Part shown: piece by piece, positions 1 to 6,031 of the stretch
How positions within the stretch are numbered: position 1 is the stretch's first letter
Layout: every line of letters starts with the position of its first letter
From: CAZWUZ01 sp964637655 [NCBI: uncultured bacterium]
GTDB lineage: Bacteria; DAOPZR01
Reading direction: 5' to 3'
DNA: 7,693 bases
NCBI GenBank assembly: GCA_964637655.1
Contig: CAZWUZ010000187.1
Coordinates: 1-7,693 of the forward strand
The notes under the pieces: generated by a model
Told to the model about the DNA's origin: nothing
Databases searched by the model: none
The model's input: the letters and a program-made list of their open reading frames with translations, nothing else
Position numbers and translations under genes: made by a program

Positions 1-1267
1 AGAGACCGAGCAGGGTGATGTCGTCGGTGATTTCGGCGCGGCCGGCGAAACGGCGCACGTCGGCGACGAGATACGGCAGGCAGTCATCCGGGGCGCCGGT
101 GCAGGCCTCGACCGCGGCGAGCAGCCGGTCGAACCCGTAGCGGTCGCCGCTGCTGTCGGCCGCCTCGGTGATCCCGTCAGTATAGAACAGCAGGCCATCG
201 CCGCGCTGCAGTTTCATCTCGAAGGTCGGATACTTGAGGCCGGCGATGATGCCGAGCGGCGGCGCCCCCTGCAGGGTCAGCAGTTCCGCCGTGTGCGTGC
301 GAGCGCGGCGCAGAATCGGCGGCAGGTGTCCTGCCACCGAGCAGACGATCTTGCGTCCGCGACGGCGGTAGAACCCGACAAACAGAGTGACAAAATGCCC
401 CTGCACCGTCTCCTGCACGAGCGCATTGTTGATCGTTTCGAGAATAGCGCCCGGATCGCGCATGGTGCGCGCGAGCAGGCGCAGCTTCCCCGCGATATTG
501 GCCATGTAGAGCGCGGCCGGCATCCCCTTGCCGGAAACGTCGCCGATGACGAAAAAGTACTCGTTGCGCGAGACGGGAATGACATCGTAGAGGTCGCCCC
601 CGAGTTTCTTGGCGGCGAGGCATTCGGCGAAGAAGGCGATGTCCTCCTCCTGCGGCAGCGATTGCGGGAAGAGGTGGCGCTGCACGCCCGAGGCGAGATC
701 GAGCTGCTCGTCGAGGTGGCGGTGGCGCTTGCGTTCGTGCTCCATCTGCACCTTTTCGATCACCCCGCTGACATGATTGGCAATGATACCGAGAAAGAAG
801 GCGTCGAGGTCGGAGAACGGCTCGCGGCTGCGCTTGTTGTTGACGTTGAGCGCGCCCACCACGCGGTCATGAACGCGCAGCGGCAGGCAGAGCAGTGACA
901 CGGTGCGGTAGCGGGTGCTGCTCTTGCGGCGGAAGAGCGGATGCGACTCGATGTCGCGGATGAGCAGCGGCTCGCCCTTCTGCAGCACGTAGCCGGTGAT
1001 CCCCTCGCCGACCCGGATGACGGACTTGGTAATGACGCGGGGACTCAACCCGCGCGCGGCGCGGATGCGGAATAGCCCGTCCTTCTCGCTCTCGAGCACC
1101 AGCGAGCAGATATCCACCTGCAACAGTTCGGCGGTGATGGTGACCAGCCGCTGGTAGATCTCGTCCGGCTTCTGCGTCGACATCGCCAGATCGCTGATCT
1201 GTTTGAGCAGCGCGATGCGCCCCTCGAGCCCGTCCGGTGCGGGAAAGAGTTCCTGGTCCGTACTCAT
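1..1267 (-). CDS. GAF domain-containing SpoIIE/PP2C-type serine phosphatase (RsbU-like), C-terminus cut by window edge
   Basis: An open frame of 422 codons runs from the ATG at 1267 off the left edge. Seen: an N-terminal GAF domain (about residues 30-170) with the usual RYRTVSLLCLPL and GALNVNNKR stretches; a charged helical linker (about 172-190) ending in the IQ..LLP-like segment GVQRHLFPQSLP; then a PP2C/SpoIIE domain with GGDLYDV, VIGDVSGKGMPAALYMA, AGHLPP, FYTDGITEA and DDITLL. The metal-binding aspartates of the family are present. Only a few residues seem missing, because DDITLL normally lies near the end. Family knowledge: such proteins dephosphorylate anti-sigma-factor antagonists or similar STAS proteins when the sensor domain is triggered; GAF domains bind small ligands. 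The start is fixed by the ATGA overlap with the upstream hydroxylase gene and a strong AGGAGG. No anti-sigma factor or STAS partner is visible, so the target is unknown. There is no signal peptide or membrane segment; probably cytosolic. Confidence 0.93.
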   Translation of the reverse strand, partial: MSTDQELFPAPDGLEGRIALLKQISDLAMSTQKPDEIYQRLVTITAELLQVDICSLVLESEKDGLFRIRAARGLSPRVITKSVIRVGEGITGYVLQKGEPLLIRDIESHPLFRRKSSTRYRTVSLLCLPLRVHDRVVGALNVNNKRSREPFSDLDAFFLGIIANHVSGVIEKVQMEHERKRHRHLDEQLDLASGVQRHLFPQSLPQEEDIAFFAECLAAKKLGGDLYDVIPVSRNEYFFVIGDVSGKGMPAALYMANIAGKLRLLARTMRDPGAILETINNALVQETVQGHFVTLFVGFYRRRGRKIVCSVAGHLPPILRRARTHTAELLTLQGAPPLGIIAGLKYPTFEMKLQRGDGLLFYTDGITEAADSSGDRYGFDRLLAAVEACTGAPDDCLPYLVADVRRFAGRAEITDDITLLGL

Positions 1268-4032
1268 GCGAGCACCTCCTGCGGGGTGATGGGGAGCGTG
1301 TACGCATGGCGCCCGGTCGCGGCGAAAATCGCGTTGTTGACGGCGGGCGCCACCGCGGCGAAGGCGACTTCACCCACCGCCTTGGCGCCGTAGGGGCCGC
1401 TTGGTTCGTGCGGCTCGATGAACTCGATGACATAGTCCGGCTTCTCGAAGATGGTCGGAATGCGGTAGGCGAGCAGGTCGCGCGCCTGCGGGCGCCCCGC
1501 CGCGGAGTACGGCTGGTCCTCGTAGAGCGCGTAGCCGAGCGCCTGCAGCGTCGTTCCTTCCATCTGCCCCTCGGCGAGCAGCGGGTTAATGATGATGCCG
1601 CAGTCGGCCACCTGCACCAGCTTCACCACGCGCACCTTGCCCGTGCGCGTATCGACATCGACATCGGCAAAAGTGGCGACGAAGGGGGGCGAGGCGGTCT
1701 CCTTCTTGATGGTGACGGAAAAGACGGTGTCGACGGGTTTCAGGTCGGCGAAGAGCGCGGTCGCCACCTCCGGCAGCGGCAGGCGGCGCTCTCCCGCGAC
1801 GACCGCGTTGTCGGCAAGCAGCATCCCGTCGCGCGGCAGCGCGTATTTCTGTGCCGCCCAGTCGAGCAGCCGCTCCCGCAGTTTCGTGCAGGCGGCGAGC
1901 ACGGCATGCCCCGCGAAGTAGGTGGTGTTCGAGGCGTAGGACCCGGAATCGTACGGGGTGACAGCGGTATCCGCGGTGATGATATGGATGTGCGACAGCG
2001 GCACCGCCAGCGTCTGCGCGGCGATCTGCGCGAGCACGGTGTCGGCGCCTGTCCCCACATCCACCGCGCCGCTGAGCAGCTGGACGCTCCCGTCCTCGTT
2101 GAGCGACACCGTCACCGACGAGCGCGTGATGTTGGCAATCCCGCTCCCCTGCAGCGAAATGGCCATCCCCTTCCCCGTGCGGATATCGGGGTGCGGGGCG
2201 GGACGCGCGCTGCCCCAGTTGATGAGTTCCTTCCCGCGCGTGATGCAGCGCGGCAGTTCGCAGGTGGCGATGACTTCGCCCGGCGGCGGTGGCGTGACGA
2301 AGAGTGTCTCCATCGGCAGCCGGTCACCCTGCCGGATATGGTTGCGCGCGCGCAGGTCGGCCGGGTCGAGCCCCAGTTTTGCCGCTGCCTCGTCCATCAG
2401 CGATTCGAGCGCGAACATCACCTGCGGCTCACCGTAGCCGCGGAAGGCGCCGGCCGGGGTCTTGTTGGTATAGACGACCCGCGCATGCACCCGCGCATGG
2501 CAATGCGGGTAGAGCGAGGCGATGCGCATCGTCGCCAGTTCCGCCACGGTCGACCCGTGCCCGCCATAGGCGCCGGTATCACTGAGAATATCCGCGTCGA
2601 GCGCCGCCAGTTTCCCGTCGCGGGTGAACGAGAGCGACAGGGCGGTGCAAAACGGGTGGCGGGTGCGGGCGAAGAGAAAGACCTCCTCGCGCGTCAGGCA
2701 GAGTTTGACGGGGCGCCCGAGGCGCTGCGCCGCGCAGGCGACCAGCGGTTCGATGAGCGCCTCCTGCTTGCCGCCGAAGCCGCCCCCGATACGCGGCTTG
2801 CGCACGCGCACCATGGAGAAGGGGAGGTCGAGCGCGCGCGCGACGATGCGGCGCACGTCAAACGGCACCTGGGTCGAGGAGATGAGGTTGATGCGCCCGT
2901 ACTCGTCAGGCCAGGCGATGGCGACGTGCGGCTCGAGATGCACGTGCTGCTGTTTCGAGGTGGTGAACGTGCCGTTGACCGAAACGAGGTCGGCCCCGGC
3001 CGCCGGCGGCGTGCCGTGGGTCCAGGTGAATTCCGCCGCGAGGTTGCGCGCTGCATCGGCGCAGTTGGCGATGCCTGCCGGATGGATGGCTGCCCGCGGC
3101 TGTTCATGCGCGTCGGCGAACGTCAGCATCACCGGCAGTTCGTCATAGTCGACGCGGATGGCGGCGCAGGCGGCGGCCGCCTGTGCTTCCGTGTCGGCCA
3201 CCACCGCGGCCACCGGCTCGCCGTAGAAGCGGACGGTGTCGGTAAGGATGCGCGTGTCGTACGGTGATGGTTCCGGGTAGCCCTGCGCCGCGGTGGTAAA
3301 GCGGGTGGCCGGGGTAGTGGCATGCGTCAGCACGAGATGCACGCCCGGCAGCTGTTCCGCGGCGGAAGTATCGATGCTGCGGATGCGGGCATGCGCCACG
3401 GTGGCAGTGAGTACCTTGAGCGCCAGCTGCCGCGGCAGGTTCATGTCGCTGGTGTACAGCGCGCTGCCGCGCGTCAACCCGTCGCCGTCGAGTTTCTCCA
3501 CCCGTTCACCGACCGGGGTGGTCAGGTGATGATGCGAGGCGAGCACGTCGCGCGAGGCGCGGCCGTTGATCAGGTCGAAAAAGAGCTGCGCGCCGCGGAT
3601 GATCTTTTCGTAGCCGGTGCAGCGGCAGAGATTGCCGGAGAGCGCGGTCAGCAGCGCCTGTTCGTCCGGGTCACGGTCGGCAAAGTAGAGCCCGGCAGTG
3701 GCCAGCGCAAAGCCGCAGGTGCAGAAACCGCATTGCGCGCTCCCCGCCGCCTTGAAGCAGAGCGGGAGCAGCGCCAGTTCGTCATTGTGCGCGATAATGC
3801 CCTCGATGGTCAGCACTTCGCGCCCGGCCGCCTGCCGCGCGTTCAGCAGGCAGGAGAGGACCGGGGCGCGGTCGAGCAGGATGGTGCAGCCGCCGCAGGA
3901 ACCGCCGTCGCACGCCTGGCGCAGCCCGCGGTACCCCTCGCGCTTGAGCAGCTGCACGAGCGTCATGTTCGCCGGCACCCCGGCAAAACCGCGCTCCTGC
4001 CCGTCGATGCGCAGCGTCAGCATATCGTTCAT
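1264..4032 (-). CDS. Fused [2Fe-2S]-molybdopterin hydroxylase, xanthine dehydrogenase family (XdhD-like)
   Basis: 922 residues. Seen: an N-terminal ferredoxin-like [2Fe-2S] domain with Cys41, 46, 49 and 61; a helical [2Fe-2S] domain with Cys101, 104, 136 and 138 (QCGFC and LCRCTGY); a hammerhead domain (about 180-300); and a molybdopterin-binding region with GGGFGGKQE (416-424), GAFRGYG with Arg531, VDVGTGADTV (Thr661) and GAKAVGE with the expected catalytic base Glu888. There is no FAD domain; the upstream gene supplies it. Family: such enzymes hydroxylate purines, other N-heterocycles or aldehydes with water as oxygen source. From memory, the fused layout, the PEPSP segment (253-257) and the GTG in place of the more usual GQG recall E. 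coli XdhD (956 residues, partner YgfM), of the group linked to selenium-dependent molybdenum hydroxylases. Arg531 and Glu888 correspond to bovine xanthine oxidase Arg880 and Glu1261, which favours a purine-like substrate, but this is inference. Position 106 is Cys where CTPG is usual. Its start overlaps the FAD gene stop by ATGA; a second ATG lies three codons inside. Confidence 0.93.
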   Translation of the reverse strand: MNDMLTLRIDGQERGFAGVPANMTLVQLLKREGYRGLRQACDGGSCGGCTILLDRAPVLSCLLNARQAAGREVLTIEGIIAHNDELALLPLCFKAAGSAQCGFCTCGFALATAGLYFADRDPDEQALLTALSGNLCRCTGYEKIIRGAQLFFDLINGRASRDVLASHHHLTTPVGERVEKLDGDGLTRGSALYTSDMNLPRQLALKVLTATVAHARIRSIDTSAAEQLPGVHLVLTHATTPATRFTTAAQGYPEPSPYDTRILTDTVRFYGEPVAAVVADTEAQAAAACAAIRVDYDELPVMLTFADAHEQPRAAIHPAGIANCADAARNLAAEFTWTHGTPPAAGADLVSVNGTFTTSKQQHVHLEPHVAIAWPDEYGRINLISSTQVPFDVRRIVARALDLPFSMVRVRKPRIGGGFGGKQEALIEPLVACAAQRLGRPVKLCLTREEVFLFARTRHPFCTALSLSFTRDGKLAALDADILSDTGAYGGHGSTVAELATMRIASLYPHCHARVHARVVYTNKTPAGAFRGYGEPQVMFALESLMDEAAAKLGLDPADLRARNHIRQGDRLPMETLFVTPPPPGEVIATCELPRCITRGKELINWGSARPAPHPDIRTGKGMAISLQGSGIANITRSSVTVSLNEDGSVQLLSGAVDVGTGADTVLAQIAAQTLAVPLSHIHIITADTAVTPYDSGSYASNTTYFAGHAVLAACTKLRERLLDWAAQKYALPRDGMLLADNAVVAGERRLPLPEVATALFADLKPVDTVFSVTIKKETASPPFVATFADVDVDTRTGKVRVVKLVQVADCGIIINPLLAEGQMEGTTLQALGYALYEDQPYSAAGRPQARDLLAYRIPTIFEKPDYVIEFIEPHEPSGPYGAKAVGEVAFAAVAPAVNNAIFAATGRHAYTLPITPQEVLA
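1275..1280 (-). promoter_or_regulatory. Strong Shine-Dalgarno for the SpoIIE phosphatase gene
   Basis: On the minus strand AGGAGG lies 7 bases before the ATG at 1267, inside the last codons of the hydroxylase gene. It is the best ribosome binding site in the left operon. It suggests the phosphatase can be translated efficiently in its own right as well as by coupling through the ATGA overlap. Confidence 0.8.
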
Positions 4033-4832
4033 GGCTGCACAGCGGCAAAGGCGCGTTCAGTGATGACCGGGAGCAGACGTTGCCGGTATTCCGTCGTGGC
4101 GCGCTGATCGCTCTTGGGCGGCGGCAGCGCCGCCGCTGCCTGCACCAGCGCGGCCGGTCCGTCAAGATCGCGGAAGACGCGCAGCTGCGGCCAGTAGGCC
4201 ATGAGCGCGCAGTCGTACAGGCCGTCGGTGCGGGCGAGCACGGTCAGGCCGATGGTGGCAATATCACGACCGAGTATGCTCTCCTTGTGGTACAGACCCG
4301 AACGATACCGGGCGAGGGCAGCCGCCGGGAACAGCAGCGCGTCGAGCACGGCCTGCTGCGGCAGGACGAACCGTCCGCTGCTGGAAAGTTCTGCGAACGG
4401 CCTGACCACGACACCGTCGCGGGTGAGCAGCCGGCAGTCCGGCGCCAGCAGGTAGAGCGGACCGAGCGTATCAGAAAAATCGAAGTGCGAGATGAGGTTG
4501 CCGCCGACGGTGGCGACGTTGCGGATCTGCGGCGAGGCGACGCGCGCGCAGGCCTGCGCGAGCGGCGGCAGTGCCGGCGGCAGGCCGGCGGCGGATGCGA
4601 CCGCGGCCAGCGTGGTGCCGGCCCCGATGACCACACCTTCTCCGGTGCTGTTGATGTCGTGGCTGATGATATGGCGCAGGTCGATGAGGCGGGCGAAGCG
4701 GCTGCCCCGCCAGTGGATGGTGATGCCGCCGGCAAGGAAGGCGCGTGACGTATCGCCCTCGTCGAGCAGGGCAAAGAGCGCGGCGGCATTCTCCGGCGCA
4801 TAGTAATGCTGCGTGGCGTGTTCCGGTCCCAT
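4029..4832 (-). CDS. FAD-binding subunit of molybdenum hydroxylase (CoxM/YgfM-like)
   Basis: 267 residues from the ATG at 4832. Seen: an FAD-binding PCMH-type domain with FLAGGITIHWR (AGG at 34-36) and the second flavin motif NVATVGGN (TVGGN at 108-112) followed by a SD..GPLYLLA stretch. A C-terminal domain of the CO-dehydrogenase flavoprotein type follows (about 155-262) and ends in the EYRQRLLPVI helix. The length matches stand-alone FAD subunits (about 260-290; E. coli YgfM 259 from memory). Role: accepts electrons from the [2Fe-2S] clusters of the hydroxylase and passes them to NAD+ or another acceptor; cytosolic. The frame stays open upstream to a GTG at 4886, but that codon lies inside a direct repeat and would add 18 residues unlike the family. 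The ATG at 4832 puts the first beta strand at its usual distance from AGG. No clear Shine-Dalgarno precedes it. First gene of the left operon; its TGA overlaps the ATG of the next gene. Confidence 0.9.
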   Translation of the reverse strand: MGPEHATQHYYAPENAAALFALLDEGDTSRAFLAGGITIHWRGSRFARLIDLRHIISHDINSTGEGVVIGAGTTLAAVASAAGLPPALPPLAQACARVASPQIRNVATVGGNLISHFDFSDTLGPLYLLAPDCRLLTRDGVVVRPFAELSSSGRFVLPQQAVLDALLFPAAALARYRSGLYHKESILGRDIATIGLTVLARTDGLYDCALMAYWPQLRVFRDLDGPAALVQAAAALPPPKSDQRATTEYRQRLLPVITERAFAAVQP

Positions 4833-4841
4833 GCGGCAACG

Positions 4842-4871
4842 AGCATACCATATTCCCGCCCGCCCGGTAAA
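4842..4871 (-). promoter_or_regulatory. Possible promoter of the molybdenum hydroxylase operon
   Basis: On the minus strand TTTACC (4866-4871, 4 of 6 matches to the -35 consensus) and TATGCT (4842-4847, 4 of 6 matches to the -10) are 18 bases apart. Transcription would begin near 4835, only a few bases before the ATG at 4832. The mRNA would thus be nearly leaderless, which fits the lack of a ribosome binding site. The match is modest and the call is tentative. Confidence 0.35.
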
Positions 4872-4873
4872 AC

Positions 4874-4916
4874 GAAATGGGGACACACACTTTCAGAAAT
4901 GGGGACACACACTTTC
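4874..4916 (+). repeat. Two direct copies of a 21-bp intergenic repeat, 22-bp period
   Basis: The sequence g+aaatggggacacacactttc occurs at 4874-4894 and, without a mismatch, at 4896-4916, separated by one A. Each copy begins with GAAA and ends with TTTC, a 4-base terminal inverted repeat. From memory, very similar strings (AAATGGGGACAGACACTTT and its complement) are scattered through intergenic regions of many environmental bacterial genomes, often near REP-associated Y1 transposase genes; no such gene is in this window. The copies are lower in GC than their surroundings, and adjoin the possible promoter of the hydroxylase operon. Confidence 0.85.
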
Positions 4917-4987
4917 GTGCAGCAGACCCGATGAGGCGTTGTCTGTGCCGTGTACCCGTGGCGGGAGATTCGCGGCTCGGCGCCGGC

Positions 4988-5014
4988 GCTCCGTGTGCTC
5001 TGCGTGCTCCGTGG
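4988..5014 (+). repeat. Three tandem copies of a degenerate 9-bp motif
   Basis: GCTCCGTGT, GCTCTGCGT and GCTCCGTGG follow each other without a gap, followed by TGAAG. The copies differ at two or three positions. From memory, this type of string (CTCYGTG units ending in CCGTGGTGAA) is a common small intergenic repeat in many bacterial genomes. No function is assigned. A 10-bp palindrome, GCGCCGGCGC (4980-4989), abuts its left end, but that is weak evidence in so GC-rich a sequence. Confidence 0.55.
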
Positions 5015-5054
5015 TGAAGAAATGCTGGTGTCAGGCAGGAGGACCGTGCAGGGT

Positions 5055-5084
5055 TTGCGCGGCACTGCGTCGCAGTGTTAGAAT
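5055..5084 (+). promoter_or_regulatory. Probable sigma-70-type promoter of the MoxR operon
   Basis: TTGCGC (5055-5060) and TAGAAT (5079-5084) are 18 bases apart. The -10 matches TATAAT at 5 of 6 positions and is preceded by TGT, an extended -10. The -35 matches at 3 of 6 positions. Transcription would begin near 5091 and leave a leader of about 22 bases carrying GGGGAG before the ATG at 5113. AT-rich hexamers are rare in this GC-rich window, which adds some weight. Confidence 0.6.
5063..5077. promoter_or_regulatory. Perfect 15-bp palindrome in the promoter spacer, operator candidate
   Basis: CACTGCG T CGCAGTG has 7-bp perfect arms around one central base. It fills the spacer between the proposed -35 and -10 of the MoxR operon almost exactly. 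A bound repressor would block polymerase there; dyads within a long spacer are also typical of MerR-type activators. It is not a good terminator: a real loop would leave only a 5-bp stem and no T run follows. Confidence 0.5.
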
Positions 5085-5112
5085 CAGCGTATCTGAGACA
5101 GGGGAGAATACC

Positions 5113-6027
5113 ATGCAGGCATTGATTGACAGCGTGGTGCGCAATATCGGCACCGTTATCAAGGGTAAGGATGGTGTGGTCCGCGACGCGCTCGCGGTCT
5201 TTGCCGCGGGCGGCCACCTGCTGCTCGACGACCTGCCGGGCGTGGGCAAGACGATGCTGGCGCGCGCGCTGGCGACGTCGTTCGACCTGACGTTCAAGCG
5301 CATCCAGTTCACGCCCGACCTGCTGCCGGGCGACATCACCGGCGGCATGGTCTGGCAGCAGAAGCAGGAGAGTTTCACCTTTCTGCCCGGACCGGTCTTC
5401 GCGCATATCCTGCTGGCGGACGAAATCAACCGCGCCACGCCGCGCACGCAGGCGGCGATGCTCGAGGCGATGGGCGAGGGGTGCGTCACCTGTGACGGGT
5501 CGGTCCACCATCTGCCGCAACCCTTCTTTGTCATCGCCACGCAGAACCCCATCGAGTCGCTCGGCACCTTCCCGCTGCCGGTGGCGGAGCTCGACCGCTT
5601 CGCGGCACGCAGCGCCATCGGCTATCCCGACGCGGCGAGCGAGCGGGCCATGCTCCGCTCGCAGGAGCAGGGGCATCCCATTGATACGCTGCAGCCAATC
5701 GCCTCCGCGGCGCAGGCGCAGGCACTGCGTGACGCCTGCCGTGGCGTGGCGGTGGCGGAGGAACTCGAGGACTATATCGTCCGCGTGGTGGCTGCGACGC
5801 GCACGGATGCCGGCCTGAAACTCGGGGCCAGCCCGCGCGCCGCGCTTGATGTGCAGCGCCTGGCCCGCGCCTACGCGGTATTTGCCGGGCGGACGCATCT
5901 CGTGCCCGACGACTGCAAGCGCGCGGCGGCGGCGGCGCTACCGCACCGGCTGATCGCGCGCACCGCGGGCGACAGCGTCGAACGCCTCGTCGCGCAACTG
6001 CTCGACACTGTAGCCGCGCCGCGGTAG
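5113..6027 (+). CDS. MoxR-family AAA+ ATPase
   Basis: 304 residues. Seen: Walker A LPGVGKT (41-47), Walker B ILLADE (99-104) followed by INRATPRTQAAMLEAM, sensor 1 ATQNP (Asn145), the MoxR signature GTFPLPVAELDRF (151-163) and sensor 2 GASPR (238-242). The length is typical of the family. Family knowledge: MoxR ATPases act as chaperone-like factors, often with von Willebrand A or DUF58 proteins, in maturation of enzyme complexes and in envelope or stress functions. The ATG at 5113 is preceded by GGGGAG with a 6-base gap and matches the normal MoxR N-terminus. The frame is open upstream for another 100 codons (to a GTG at 4813), but that stretch crosses the repeats and promoter and enters the opposite gene, so it is not coding. 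The next gene starts 4 bases after the stop. The proximity to a molybdenum enzyme is notable because some MoxR proteins assist metalloenzymes, but the opposite orientation and the DUF58 partner argue for a separate role. Confidence 0.95.
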   Translation: MQALIDSVVRNIGTVIKGKDGVVRDALAVFAAGGHLLLDDLPGVGKTMLARALATSFDLTFKRIQFTPDLLPGDITGGMVWQQKQESFTFLPGPVFAHILLADEINRATPRTQAAMLEAMGEGCVTCDGSVHHLPQPFFVIATQNPIESLGTFPLPVAELDRFAARSAIGYPDAASERAMLRSQEQGHPIDTLQPIASAAQAQALRDACRGVAVAEELEDYIVRVVAATRTDAGLKLGASPRAALDVQRLARAYAVFAGRTHLVPDDCKRAAAAALPHRLIARTAGDSVERLVAQLLDTVAAPR

Positions 6028-6031
6028 GCCG

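Noticed and set aside
293-898. A 201-codon plus-strand frame at the left end
   Set aside because: It lies opposite the SpoIIE phosphatase, whose frame shows every expected motif. The translation has no family features.
1237-3267. A 676-codon open frame on the plus strand opposite the hydroxylase gene
   Set aside because: It is rich in Arg, Gly, His and Val with no recognisable domain, and lies opposite a gene with unmistakable family motifs. Long antisense frames are expected from the strong GC bias at third codon positions.
4874-4916. A minimal CRISPR array made of the two direct repeats
   Set aside because: The copies are separated by a single base, so there is no spacer, and no cas gene is present.
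5063-5084. A rho-independent terminator at the palindrome
   Set aside because: A realistic loop leaves only a 5-bp stem and no T run follows; no gene ends just upstream on the plus strand.
4813-5112. A 100-codon N-terminal extension of the MoxR gene from a GTG at 4813
   Set aside because: It would start inside the divergent FAD gene and run through repeats, the 15-bp palindrome and the promoter. The ATG at 5113 has a proper ribosome binding site and the normal family N-terminus.
4471-5898. A 475-codon open frame on the minus strand across the intergenic region and opposite the MoxR gene
   Set aside because: Low-complexity Arg/Ala/His-rich translation that crosses the repeats and a promoter and runs opposite a clear AAA+ gene; a GC-bias shadow.
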